Source of the DNA: an uncultured Collinsella sp.
GTDB taxonomy: Bacteria > Actinomycetota > Coriobacteriia > Coriobacteriales > Coriobacteriaceae
NCBI GenBank assembly: GCA_937934355.1
Contig: CALGZY010000168.1
Span: forward strand, 1 to 25,011
Direction: 5' to 3'
Length of the DNA: 25,011 nucleotides
The notes under the pieces were generated by a model. The model worked only from the letters and a program-made list of their open reading frames with translations. It did no database searches and was not told the DNA's origin. The translations under genes and the position numbers were made by a program. Positions 7,877 through 15,762 of the stretch are shown piece after piece; position 1 is the stretch's first letter, and each line of letters starts with the position of its first letter.

Positions 7877-9025
7877 TCATTCCCCCTTCCCGATAACGAC
7901 GTCATTTCCAACGACGGCCGTATCCTTGGTGGTATCGACAGAGCCGAGCTTCACGCCCTCTTCGACCGTGGAGTTCTCGCCCAAAATAGCGCGGCAGATG
8001 TGCGCGCCGCTCTTAACGTGCGCACCCGGCAGCAGCACGGAGTCCTCGACCACGGCGTGCTCCTCGATGATGACATCGGTCGAAAGGATCGAGTGGCGAG
8101 CGGTACCGTAGATCTTGCAGCCGTTGGAGACCAGGCAGTCGTCCAGGCGACCATCCGGGCCAATGTAGTGCGGCGGACGCGTGGTGATGTTGGACATGAT
8201 GGGGAAGTGCTTGTCAAACAGATCGAACTCGGGGTTGTTGCCAAGCAGGTCCATCGAGGTCTCGTGGAAGCTGGCGATGGTGCCGACGTCCTTCCAAAAG
8301 CCGTGGAACTCGTAGCTGTACAGGCGCTTGCCCTCGCCGAGCAGCTTGGGGATGATGTCCTTGCCAAAGTCGTGGCTCGAGCGCTGGTCCAGAGCGTCCT
8401 CCTCGAGCGCCTCGATCAGCACGTCGGCCGAGAAGATGTAGATGCCCATGGAAGCGAGGTTCGAATCGGGCTTATCGGGCTTCTCGGTGAACTTGGTGAT
8501 GCGGCCGTCCTCGGGGTCGGTGGTCAGGATGCCAAAGCGGCTGGCCTCCTCCCACGGCACGGGCATAACGCTCACCGTGAGGTCGGCGTTGTTCTCAATG
8601 TGCGTCTTGAGCATCTTGCGGTAGTCCATGCGATACAGGTGATCGCCCGAAAGAATCAGGACGTACTTGGGGTCGTTGGCCTTGATGTAGTCGAGGTTCT
8701 GCGTAATGGCGTCTGCCGTGCCCGCATACCAGGCGCCGCCGGTCTGCGTCTCGTACGGCGGCAGGATCGACACGCCGCCGTCGCGGCTGTCCAGATCCCA
8801 CGCCTCGCCGGAGCCCACATAGGCATGCAGCAGGTAGGGGCGATACTGCGTCAGAACGCCCACCGTGTCGATGCCCGAGTTGGAGCAGTTGGAGAGCGAA
8901 AAGTCGATAATGCGGAACTTGCCACCAAAGCTAACCGCCGGCTTAGCGATCTTTTGGGTGAGTGCCCCCAATCGGCTGCCCTGTCCTCCTGCGAGGAGCA
9001 TCGCGATGCATTCTTTCTTACTCAT
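7877..9025 (-). CDS. glgC: Glucose-1-phosphate adenylyltransferase, catalytic subunit
   Basis: A 382-residue ADP-glucose pyrophosphorylase making ADP-glucose and pyrophosphate from ATP and glucose-1-phosphate, the committed step of glycogen synthesis. Visible motifs are [14 protein letters not shown] with the PPi-binding Arg, [29 protein letters not shown] with the metal-binding D128, and FGI plus FTEKP for glucose-1-phosphate binding. The C-terminal ~90 residues carry left-handed beta-helix repeats ([20 protein letters not shown]). The length is normal for the family. AAGGAG seven bases before the ATG is a strong ribosome-binding site. It lies 108 bases downstream of glgP and four bases upstream of glgD, with which it should form the active heteromer. 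Confidence 0.96.
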   Translation of the reverse strand: MSKKECIAMLLAGGQGSRLGALTQKIAKPAVSFGGKFRIIDFSLSNCSNSGIDTVGVLTQYRPYLLHAYVGSGEAWDLDSRDGGVSILPPYETQTGGAWYAGTADAITQNLDYIKANDPKYVLILSGDHLYRMDYRKMLKTHIENNADLTVSVMPVPWEEASRFGILTTDPEDGRITKFTEKPDKPDSNLASMGIYIFSADVLIEALEEDALDQRSSHDFGKDIIPKLLGEGKRLYSYEFHGFWKDVGTIASFHETSMDLLGNNPEFDLFDKHFPIMSNITTRPPHYIGPDGRLDDCLVSNGCKIYGTARHSILSTDVIIEEHAVVEDSVLLPGAHVKSGAHICRAILGENSTVEEGVKLGSVDTTKDTAVVGNDVVIGKGE

Positions 9026-9065
9026 CGATTTCTCCTTCTGTCATCGATGTTCCTAAACCCATTAG

Positions 9066-9096
9066 CGACGGGCGCGGCGCAACGTCACGCCCGTCG
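9066..9096 (-). promoter_or_regulatory. GC-rich hairpin between glgP and glgC
   Basis: CGACGGGCG (9066-9074) pairs with CGCCCGTCG (9088-9096) around 13 bases. There is no following T-run on the minus strand. A smaller 5-bp repeat (ATGCC/GGCAT at 9101-9115) lies beside it. As in the glgD-glgA gap, it may be a processing or differential-expression element rather than a full stop. Confidence 0.45.
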
Positions 9097-9133
9097 AGTA
9101 ATGCCGTGCTGGCATAGGGGAGCTCGCGCGCCT

Positions 9134-11560
9134 TTACGCGTGCCAGATCTCGTCGCGGTACTCGCGAATGGTGCGGTCGCTCGAGAACCAGCCGCTCGAG
9201 GCGGTGTTGAGCAGCGCCTTGCGGTTCCAGGTCTCCTGGTCGCCGTAGCTGCCGGTGAGCTTTTCCCACGCATCCACATAGCTGCGGAAATCGGCCATGA
9301 CCAGGTCGGGGTCGTTGTTGTTCATGAGCTCGTTGTAGATGCTCTCGAAGTTGCCCGAAAGACCCGCAAAGGTGTTGTCCTTGAGCTCGTCCATCACGCG
9401 GCCCAGGCGCTCACGGTCACCGTTGAGGGTATCCCACGCAAAGTAGCTGTTCGATGCCCAGAGCTGCTCGACCTCGGGGGCGGTCAGGCCAAAGATGGCC
9501 TCGTTCTCGCGACCGGCCAGGTCGGCGATCTCGATGTTGGCGCCGTCGAGGGTGCCCAGCGTAATGGCGCCGTTCATCATGAGCTTCATGTTGGACGTGC
9601 CCGAGGCCTCCTTGCCGGCCGTGGAGATCTGCTCCGAGATCTCGGCGGCGGGGTAGATGAGCTGGGCGTTGCTCACGCGGAAGTTGGGGATGAAGCAGAC
9701 CTTCATGACCTCGTTCACGCGGGGGTCGTTGTTGATGACGTCGGCCACGGAGTTAATGAGGCGGATGGTCTCCTTGGCAAAGGTATAGCTCGAGGCAGCC
9801 TTGCCGCTAAAGATGAAGGTCGTCGGCGTCACGTGGAAGTTGGGATCGGCGATGCGACGGTTGTAGATGTCCATCACCTTCATGATGTTCATGAGCTGGC
9901 GCTTGTAGGCGTGGAAGCGCTTTACCTGGACATCGAAAACGGTGTTGGGGTCAATGACCAGACCAGTCTCGGCCTTAACGTAAGCGGCCAGACGCTCCTT
10001 GTTGGCGCGCTTGGAGGCACCCACGGCCTTCAGGAACTCAGTGTCGTTCTGGAACTCCTTTAGTTTCTCCAGCTCAAAGGCATCCTTCAGCCAGCCGTCG
10101 CCAATGGCCTCGGTTGCGAGCTTGGCATAGGTGGGGTTGGCCTCGGCAAAGAAGCGACGGTGCGAGATGCCGTTGGTCTTGTTGTTGAACTTCTCGGGCG
10201 TCAGGGCATAGAAGTCCTTGAGCACGATGTTCTTGATGATGTCGGAGTGGATCTTTGCCACGCCGTTGACGCTATGGCTGCAGATCACAGACAGGTTGGC
10301 CATGCGAATCTCGCCGTCCCACAGGATGGCGGTCTGGCGCAGACGCTCCTGCCAGCCTTCCTGCGTGGTGTCGAACGACTCGTGCCAACGACGGCTGATC
10401 TCGTCGATGATCTGGTACACGCGGGGAAGGAGCTTGGAGAACGTGCCGATGGGCCACTTCTCCAGAGCCTCGGGCAGGATGGTGTGGTTGGTGTAGCTCA
10501 CGACCTGCGTCACGATGTTCCAGGCGTCGTCCCACTCGAGCTTCTTCTCGTCGATCAGGATGCGCATGAGCTCGGGGCCGCACATGGCAGGGTGGGTATC
10601 GTTGGTATGGATGGCCACAAACTGAGGCAGCAGCTCCCAGTTCGCGCCGTGCTCCTTCTCAAAGGTGTCGAGCAGGCTGTAGATGCCGGCCGATACAAAC
10701 AGGTACTCCTGCTTCAGGCGCAGCAGACGGCCGTGCTCGCCGGCGTCGTTGGGGTAGAGGATGGCGCTGATGGCCTCGGCCTCGGCGCGCTCGGCATCGG
10801 CCAGGGCGTAGTCGCCGCGGTTGAAGGCCTCCAGATCGAAGTGCTCCTCGACCGGCTCGGCGGCCCAGACGCGCAGCTTGTTGACGGTCTCGCCGGCATA
10901 GCCCACAACGGGGATGTCATATGGGACGGCCAGGATGTCCTGCGTGTCCACCGTGCGGTAGAACGTGCGGCCGTTCTCCTCAAAGCCCTCGACGTGGCCA
11001 CCAAACTTAATGGTCACGGCCTTGTCCTGACGGCGGACCTCCCAGGGATAGCCGTGGGTGAGCCACTCGTCGGTGGCCTCGACCTGGCTGCCGTTGACGA
11101 TCTCCTGCTTAAACAGGCCGTAGCGGTAGCGCATACCGTTGCCGTAGCCGGCAATGCCCTCGGCTGCCATAGAATCCAGGAAGCACGCGGCCAGACGGCC
11201 CAGACCACCGTTGCCCAGAGCCGGATCGGGCTCCTGGTTCTCGATGACGGACAGGTCAAAGCCCATGTCGTCGAGCGCCTCGGCGACCATGTCGCGCACG
11301 CCAAAGTTGAGCAGGTAGTTGTCGAGCAGGCGGCCGATCAAAAACTCGATCGAGAAGTAGTACACGCGCTTCTTGCCCTCGGCGGCCGCACGGGCGTCGC
11401 TCTTGGTGGCAACGGTGCGTGCCTTCTCGGCCACGAGCTTGGCCAGGGCGTTAAAGCGGTCGAGGTCGCTGGCGGCCTCGACGCTCTTGCCGCTAATGCT
11501 CATGACGGCATCGCGATAGAGCTCGGAAAACTCCTGCTTGTTGTCGAAGATCTTATTCAT
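9134..11560 (-). CDS. glgP: Glycogen (maltodextrin) phosphorylase
   Basis: An 808-residue GT35 phosphorylase that releases glucose-1-phosphate from the non-reducing ends of glycogen using phosphate and PLP. The PLP-lysine signature is clear: EASGTSNMK with K659, followed by NGAITLGTLDGANIEI. The N-terminal half contains YFSIEFLIGR, ALGNGGLGRLAACFLDS and the ALEKWP region of the family. Length matches GlgP/MalP (about 800-820 residues). AAAGGAA four bases before the ATG supports the start. It is the second gene of the operon, 94 bases downstream of glgB. Presence in the biosynthetic operon means synthesis and mobilisation enzymes are made together and are probably balanced by metabolites. Fine substrate preference (glycogen or maltodextrin) cannot be read here. 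Confidence 0.96.
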   Translation of the reverse strand: MNKIFDNKQEFSELYRDAVMSISGKSVEAASDLDRFNALAKLVAEKARTVATKSDARAAAEGKKRVYYFSIEFLIGRLLDNYLLNFGVRDMVAEALDDMGFDLSVIENQEPDPALGNGGLGRLAACFLDSMAAEGIAGYGNGMRYRYGLFKQEIVNGSQVEATDEWLTHGYPWEVRRQDKAVTIKFGGHVEGFEENGRTFYRTVDTQDILAVPYDIPVVGYAGETVNKLRVWAAEPVEEHFDLEAFNRGDYALADAERAEAEAISAILYPNDAGEHGRLLRLKQEYLFVSAGIYSLLDTFEKEHGANWELLPQFVAIHTNDTHPAMCGPELMRILIDEKKLEWDDAWNIVTQVVSYTNHTILPEALEKWPIGTFSKLLPRVYQIIDEISRRWHESFDTTQEGWQERLRQTAILWDGEIRMANLSVICSHSVNGVAKIHSDIIKNIVLKDFYALTPEKFNNKTNGISHRRFFAEANPTYAKLATEAIGDGWLKDAFELEKLKEFQNDTEFLKAVGASKRANKERLAAYVKAETGLVIDPNTVFDVQVKRFHAYKRQLMNIMKVMDIYNRRIADPNFHVTPTTFIFSGKAASSYTFAKETIRLINSVADVINNDPRVNEVMKVCFIPNFRVSNAQLIYPAAEISEQISTAGKEASGTSNMKLMMNGAITLGTLDGANIEIADLAGRENEAIFGLTAPEVEQLWASNSYFAWDTLNGDRERLGRVMDELKDNTFAGLSGNFESIYNELMNNNDPDLVMADFRSYVDAWEKLTGSYGDQETWNRKALLNTASSGWFSSDRTIREYRDEIWHA

Positions 11561-11614
11561 ACGTTCCTTTCCCCCGGGGATGTTTCTCCCGGAACGGTTA
11601 TGACATGTATCCTA

Positions 11615-11629
11615 CGCCCCGGCGGGGCG
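11615..11629 (-). promoter_or_regulatory. Small GC hairpin between glgB and glgP
   Basis: CGCCCC/GGGGCG with a 3-base loop lies about 26 bases past the glgB stop; a second weak repeat (GTAAC/GTTAC, 11642-11657) overlaps the stop codon. Neither is followed by a T-run, so read-through into glgP is likely. This is the third intergenic hairpin within this operon. Confidence 0.35.
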
Positions 11630-11654
11630 GGTAATTGCAGTGGTAACGCTTTTG

Positions 11655-13904
11655 TTACGCATCCTTGCCAGATGCTTTAACAGCGCCTGCCTTAGCCTTG
11701 GGAGCAGCCTTTTTGGTGGCTGCCTTCTTGGCCGTGGTGGACTTGGCCGAAGCCTTGGCAGCGGGCTTGGCAGCCTTCGCCTTGGCCGGAGTCTTCTTGG
11801 CAGCTGCGGTCTTGGGCTTCACCGAGGACGTGCGCTTTTTGGGCTTCTCGACCACGGGCGGCTTATAGCTGCTGGGGCCGCGGCGCTTAAGCACTACGCC
11901 TGCCAGGCCGGGCACCTTGATCTCGATGGAGTCCATCTGCCCGTTCCAGGGATAGGGCTCGCTCGAGCAGGTGTAGGGTTCCTCGCCGGCATATCCGCTG
12001 CCGCCAAACTCGGGACGGTCGGAATCGAAGATGACCTCCCAGTCGCCCTCGCGCGGCACGCCCACGCGGAAGCTCTCGTAGCTCGCCGGGTCAAAGTTGA
12101 TTAGGATCACCAGGTCGTCATCGACGTCCTCGCCCTGACGCACAAAACTCACAATGGACTGCTTGGAGTTGTCCGCGTCGATCCAAGTAAAGCCGTCGTC
12201 GGTGTAGCCGCGCTCGTACAGGGCGGGCTCATCGGTATACAGGTGGTTGAGCGCCTTAATGAACGCCTGATGATGACGATGGGTCTCGTACTCCTCGGTC
12301 AGGAACCACTGGATGGACTCGTAGTAGCGCCATTCAATAAATTGGCCGATCTCGTTGCCCATAAAGTTGAGCTTGGCACCGGGGTGCGTCATCTGGTAGA
12401 AAGCCAGCGTGCGCAGGCCGGCAAACTGGCGCCACCAGTCGCCCGGCATGCGTCCGATGAGCGAGCACTTGCCGTGCACGACCTCGTCGTGGCTGAGCGG
12501 GCAAATGAAGTTTTCGGTAAAGGCGTACATGATGGAGAACGTGAGCAGCCCGTGGTTGCCGGGGCGCCACGGAAAATCGGTCTGCATGTAGTGCAGGGTG
12601 TCGTTCATCCAGCCCATGTCCCACTTGTAGTGGAAGCCCAGGCCGCCGTCCTGCGGCGGATAGGTCACGAGCGGCCATGCGGTGGACTCCTCGGCCATCA
12701 TCATCACGTCGGGGTAGTGAGCCTCCACGGCGCAGTTGACCTGGCGGATAAACGCGCTGGCGTCCAGGTCCTCCTCGGTTCCGTACTTGTTGAACTTCTT
12801 TTGGCCCGGATCGTCGATGCCAAAGTTGAGGTACAGCATGCTGGAAACGCCGTCCATGCGAATGCCGTCCACGTGGAAGTTCTCGAGCCAATAAAGCACG
12901 TTGGAGACCAGGAAAGAGCGGACCTCACCGCGGGCGAAGTCGAACTTGTGCGTGCCCCAGTTGGGGTGAATCTCGTGCTCAAACAGCATATGGCCGTTAA
13001 AGGTGGCAAGGCCGTGGGCGTCGGCGCAAAAACCGCCGGGCACCCAGTCCATGATCACGCCGATACCCGCCTCGTGGCACGCATCGATAAAGTGCATGAG
13101 CTGCTGCGGGTTGCCGTAGCGCGACGTGGCGGCATAGTAGCCGGTCGTCTGGTAGCCCCAGGAGCCATCGAAGGGATGCTCCATAAGCGGCATGACCTCG
13201 ATATGCGTGTAGCCCATGTCGCGCACGTAATCCACGAGCTCCACCGACAGGTCGTCGTAGGTGTAAAACTCGCCGCGCTGCGCGGGGAAGGGATCCATGG
13301 GGCCGGGGTAGTTGCCGTACTCGTCCGGCTCGCCCTGCGGCGCGTCGCCGTGGCGCTTCCACGAGCCAATATGCACCTCGTAGATGTTAAGCGGCTGCGA
13401 CATGTGGTTGTGGCCGGCGCGGCGCTTGAGCCACGCAGCGTCGCTCCACTTGTAACCATCGAGGGTCCACAGTACGCTGGCGGTACCCGGAGGGCACTCG
13501 GCCTTAAAGGCGTATGGATCGGCCTTGTAGAGCTTTTCGCCCTCGTTGGTCTCGATGAGATATTTATAGAGCTGGCCCTGCTCGGCACCAGGAATAAAGC
13601 CTTCCCAAATAGCGCTCGTATGCACGAGCACCAGCGGGTTGGCTTCCTCATCCCAGTCGTTAAATTCGCCAATGACATGGACGCTCTTTACGTCGGGCGC
13701 CCAAACGCAAAAGCGCCAGCCGCGCGTACGGTTCTGTGTGTCGGGATGCGCGCCCATCTTTTCCCAGCTGCGCTCCCACATACCAATGCCAAACAGATAG
13801 ACATCGTCCTTAGAGAGCTCCGGTGCGTGCGGGGCCGGTTTGCGGGTTGCGGGCTTTTTAGCCGTTGGCTTTAGCTTTGTATCGCTCACGTTTGATCCCA
13901 TCAT
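11655..13904 (-). CDS. glgB: 1,4-alpha-glucan branching enzyme (GH13_9) with basic N- and C-terminal extensions
   Basis: A 749-residue enzyme that cuts alpha-1,4 chains and reattaches them by alpha-1,6 bonds. A CBM48 domain (residues ~55-160, CVWAPDVKSVHVIGEFNDWD) precedes a GH13 barrel with D351 in GIRMDGVSS, E405 in MAEESTAWP and D473 in LSHDEVVHGK, and a C-terminal beta domain. Beyond the usual ~630-650 residues sits a tail of ~65 residues rich in Lys/Ala/Pro (KTAAAKKTPAKAKAAKPAAK), of the same kind as the GlgA tail. The first ~30 residues also contain a basic patch (KLKPTAKKPATRKP). The start is uncertain: ATGs at 13904 and 13901 and a GTG at 13889 preceded by GGGA are all possible; the frame is open upstream to a TTG at 13949. 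It is the first gene of the operon and faces a complex divergent control region. Confidence 0.93.
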   Translation of the reverse strand: MMGSNVSDTKLKPTAKKPATRKPAPHAPELSKDDVYLFGIGMWERSWEKMGAHPDTQNRTRGWRFCVWAPDVKSVHVIGEFNDWDEEANPLVLVHTSAIWEGFIPGAEQGQLYKYLIETNEGEKLYKADPYAFKAECPPGTASVLWTLDGYKWSDAAWLKRRAGHNHMSQPLNIYEVHIGSWKRHGDAPQGEPDEYGNYPGPMDPFPAQRGEFYTYDDLSVELVDYVRDMGYTHIEVMPLMEHPFDGSWGYQTTGYYAATSRYGNPQQLMHFIDACHEAGIGVIMDWVPGGFCADAHGLATFNGHMLFEHEIHPNWGTHKFDFARGEVRSFLVSNVLYWLENFHVDGIRMDGVSSMLYLNFGIDDPGQKKFNKYGTEEDLDASAFIRQVNCAVEAHYPDVMMMAEESTAWPLVTYPPQDGGLGFHYKWDMGWMNDTLHYMQTDFPWRPGNHGLLTFSIMYAFTENFICPLSHDEVVHGKCSLIGRMPGDWWRQFAGLRTLAFYQMTHPGAKLNFMGNEIGQFIEWRYYESIQWFLTEEYETHRHHQAFIKALNHLYTDEPALYERGYTDDGFTWIDADNSKQSIVSFVRQGEDVDDDLVILINFDPASYESFRVGVPREGDWEVIFDSDRPEFGGSGYAGEEPYTCSSEPYPWNGQMDSIEIKVPGLAGVVLKRRGPSSYKPPVVEKPKKRTSSVKPKTAAAKKTPAKAKAAKPAAKASAKSTTAKKAATKKAAPKAKAGAVKASGKDA

Positions 13905-13975
13905 GACGCGGCAGCGTGTTGCCTTGGTGACTAGATGCGAAAGGTCCAAGGCTGCACGAATCGAAGGGACGGCGA

Positions 13976-14029
13976 AGTTTCTGTGATTCGTTCCACCTCG
14001 CGTGCTCGGTGGAACTTTCGGCAGAAACT
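13976..14029. promoter_or_regulatory. Nested, symmetric inverted repeat in the glgB 5' region
   Basis: Outer arms AGTTTCTG (13976-13983) and CAGAAACT (14022-14029) and inner arms TTCCACC (13991-13997) and GGTGGAA (14008-14014) are all perfect. The spacers between outer and inner arms are exactly seven bases on both sides and the centre is ten bases. As RNA in the glgB leader it would fold into two helices separated by a 7x7 internal loop; as DNA it could bind a multimeric regulator. I cannot match it to a known riboswitch. Confidence 0.55.
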
Positions 14030-14101
14030 ACGATAACACCTGTGCGTTAGTTTTATGGACGAAAGCGGATTTGCGGGGGCGTTTAATCGGTAAGCGACAT
14101 G

Positions 14102-14107
14102 TTTATA
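14102..14107 (-). promoter_or_regulatory. Candidate extended -10 box of the glgB operon
   Basis: On the minus strand this reads TGGTATAAA, an extended -10 form, about 200 bases ahead of the glgB start. The -35 side (TACAAC at 18 bases or TTTACA at 19 bases) is poor. Transcription from here would place the nested inverted repeat at 13976-14029 in the 5' leader. Confidence 0.4.
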
Positions 14108-14136
14108 CCACTGGCAGAATTGCCGTTGTAAAACTC

Positions 14137-14165
14137 TTGACAGTTTTACCAATTTGAGTTTCAAA
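14137..14165 (+). promoter_or_regulatory. Candidate promoter of the HAD-thiamine diphosphokinase pair
   Basis: A perfect -35 box TTGACA (14137-14142) is followed after 17 bases by TTCAAA, a weak -10. The spacer contains the motif GTTTTACCAA, so a protein bound there would sit between the two boxes and would be expected to repress. Confidence 0.4.
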
Positions 14166-14214
14166 GTTATTTGGCTGACGTTTGGTAAAACGTTTTTAGC
14201 AGGATGTTTACCAT
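14143..14214. promoter_or_regulatory. Cluster of three GTTT(T)ACCA motifs, candidate operators
   Basis: GTTTTACCAA lies at 14143-14152; the 14-base dyad CGTTTGGTAAAACG (CGTTT, four bases, AAACG) at 14179-14192 contains the same word on the other strand; GTTTACCAT lies at 14206-14214. They sit between divergent glgB and HAD promoters and match two copies ahead of the GH13-GH77 gene at 4211-4256. The dyad suggests a dimeric regulator such as a LacI-type protein; this is inference. Confidence 0.5.
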
Positions 14215-14235
14215 TTGATATCGAAAGGTTCGTTT

Positions 14236-14925
14236 ATGTCCCATACCGCCGCTCCCAAGGTTGCTTTTATTTTCGATTGCGACGGCACGCTGGTTAATAG
14301 CACCCCCGTTTGGGCTTATGCTCAGCCAGAGTTATTGCACCGCCACGGAGTCGACGTGACGGTCGACGATTTTGCCAAGTTTGAGCATTTGTCGCTCGAG
14401 GACGAGTGCCAGGCCTACCACGACACGTGGGGCATTGGCGCGAATGGCGAGGAGCTGTATCGCGAACTGAGCGACATCCTGATCGATGGCTATTCGAAGG
14501 TGCCGCCTCGCGAGGGGCTCCTGGCATTTTTGGAGCAGGCGAAGGCGGCGGGCATTGCCATGTGCGTTGCCACGTCCACGCCGGCCGAGCTGGTGCAGTC
14601 CGCGCTCGCTGGTGCCGGGCTCGACGCTTACATGGAGTTTGTTACCACGACGGGCGAGGCAGGACGCTCCAAGCAGTTCCCCGACGTATACGAGCTTGCG
14701 CTGCGCCGCCTGGAGGAGCGCCATGGGCACAAGTTTGAGCGCGCATGGGTGTTTGAGGATGCCGTCTTTGGCCTAAAGAGTTCTGGCACCGCTGGCTTTA
14801 AGCGTGTGGGTATTTATGACCCGCACGGCCGCATGAAGCGCGATGACGTACGTGCCAACTGCGATATCTTTATCGACAGCTACGAGGAGCTAGATCTGGC
14901 CCGCGTTCTTTCGTTTGAGGGATAG
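14236..14925 (+). CDS. HAD-superfamily phosphatase/phosphomutase-like protein (beta-phosphoglucomutase/GPH type)
   Basis: A 229-residue HAD hydrolase. Motif I is FDCDGTLVNS with nucleophile D14 and general acid D16, motif II is the Thr/Ser of ATSTPAEL, a motif III lysine lies in GRSKQFPDVYELAL, and motif IV is VFEDAVFGLKSS. The helical cap between motifs I and II is the size seen in beta-phosphoglucomutase and phosphoglycolate phosphatase relatives. The substrate is not readable; a sugar phosphate is plausible from the glycogen-linked control region it shares. I start it at the ATG at 14236, with GAAAGG eight bases upstream, rather than the TTG at 14215. It is followed nine bases later by the thiamine diphosphokinase gene, so the two form an operon. 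Confidence 0.85.
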   Translation: MSHTAAPKVAFIFDCDGTLVNSTPVWAYAQPELLHRHGVDVTVDDFAKFEHLSLEDECQAYHDTWGIGANGEELYRELSDILIDGYSKVPPREGLLAFLEQAKAAGIAMCVATSTPAELVQSALAGAGLDAYMEFVTTTGEAGRSKQFPDVYELALRRLEERHGHKFERAWVFEDAVFGLKSSGTAGFKRVGIYDPHGRMKRDDVRANCDIFIDSYEELDLARVLSFEG

Positions 14926-14934
14926 GCGAGAGCT

Positions 14935-15576
14935 GTGGCTTGCAAGGTATTAGTGGCCTGCGGCTCGCCCGTGGTAGCGAGCGCGAATCTGTTGCGTAGG
15001 CTAGCAGGGGAGTGCGACCACGTTGTCGCCGTGGACCGCGGCCTCGACGCACTGCTGGGCGCGGGACTGAGCTGCGACGTTTATGTGGGGGATGCCGACA
15101 CGGTGAGCGATGTGGTTCGTGCGCTGGTCGATGCCGCCACCGACTTTGAAGTTGAGCGCCACAACCCGTACAAGGACTATACCGATCTTGCGTTGGCGCT
15201 CGATTCCATCCGCCGTCGCTGGCCGGGTGCCGAAGTGGTTGCGACCTGCGCCACCGGCGGTCGCCCTGATATGGCGCTTTCCGTACTGGGCCTGCTCGCA
15301 GGCTACGATGACGCCCCAGTCTGGATTGCCGAGGACAAGGTAGTCGCCCGCATCCTTCACGGAGGCGAGTCGTGGACCATCGAAGGCGCCGAAGGCAAGA
15401 CGTTCTCCATCATCGCCATAGCCCCTGGGACGGTAGTAAGCGAACACGGACTAGAGTGGGAACTAGATCACAGCACCCTGGGCCTGTTGGCCGACACGGG
15501 CATCAGCAACGTCGTCAGGTCAACAGCCACGATTCAAGTCCATACCGGCACCGCCATCGCTTACCTATATCATTAG
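14935..15576 (+). CDS. thiN: Thiamine diphosphokinase
   Basis: A 213-residue enzyme expected to convert thiamine plus ATP to thiamine diphosphate and AMP in the cytoplasm. Family positions are visible: VAVDRGLDALLGAG, VGDADTVSD (equivalent to the usual GDFDS), the KDYTDLALALD block (usual KDxTD) and GGRPDMALSVLGLL (usual GGRxDHxLAN). The C-terminal beta domain includes GTVVSEHGLEWELD and ends with the SNVV stretch, close to the SNE of relatives. The His after GGRxD is Met here, a mild departure, but the metal-binding acidic residues are kept. The start is GTG with GGCGAG a few bases upstream. Its partner is the HAD gene; some phosphatases of this type act on cofactor precursors, but a link is only suggested by position. 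Confidence 0.85.
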   Translation: MACKVLVACGSPVVASANLLRRLAGECDHVVAVDRGLDALLGAGLSCDVYVGDADTVSDVVRALVDAATDFEVERHNPYKDYTDLALALDSIRRRWPGAEVVATCATGGRPDMALSVLGLLAGYDDAPVWIAEDKVVARILHGGESWTIEGAEGKTFSIIAIAPGTVVSEHGLEWELDHSTLGLLADTGISNVVRSTATIQVHTGTAIAYLYH

Positions 15577-15603
15577 GCATTTAGAGTCTGACCAAAAAAG
15601 TCC

Positions 15604-15632
15604 TTGCACGTCGCGCCAACTTCCCCTATAGT
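15604..15632 (+). promoter_or_regulatory. Promoter of tRNA-Ala
   Basis: TTGCAC (15604-15609) and TATAGT (15627-15632) are separated by exactly 17 bases and end 14 bases before the mature tRNA start. This is one of the clearest sigma-70-type promoters in the window. Confidence 0.75.
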
Positions 15633-15645
15633 ATTTCGTCGTCAC

Positions 15646-15721
15646 GGGGGCGTAGCTCAGCTGGGAGAGCGCTTGACTGGCAGTCAAGAGGTCAGGGGTT
15701 CGATCCCCCTCGTCTCCACCA
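15646..15721 (+). tRNA. tRNA-Ala, anticodon GGC
   Basis: The 76 bases fold into a complete cloverleaf. The acceptor stem GGGGGCG pairs with CGTCTCC with two G-U pairs. The D arm is GCTC...GAGC, the anticodon arm is CTTGA-CTGGCAG-TCAAG giving anticodon GGC (reads GCC/GCU, alanine), and the T arm is AGGGG-TTCGATC-CCCCT. The discriminator is A and the CCA end is encoded. It has its own promoter and terminator. Confidence 0.96.
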
Positions 15722-15731
15722 TCGTGAATAT

Positions 15732-15762
15732 AAAGGCCTTCGGTATTCCGAAGGCCTTTTTT
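15732..15762 (+). terminator. Intrinsic terminator of tRNA-Ala
   Basis: AAAGGCCTTCGG (15732-15743) pairs perfectly with 15748-15759 around a TATT loop, and the T-run continues to 15762. It starts ten bases after the tRNA, a textbook Rho-independent terminator. Confidence 0.92.

Noticed and set aside
15646..15721. tRNA-Ala as integration site for the following glycan region
   Set aside because: I found no repeat of the tRNA 3' end downstream in the window and no integrase gene.
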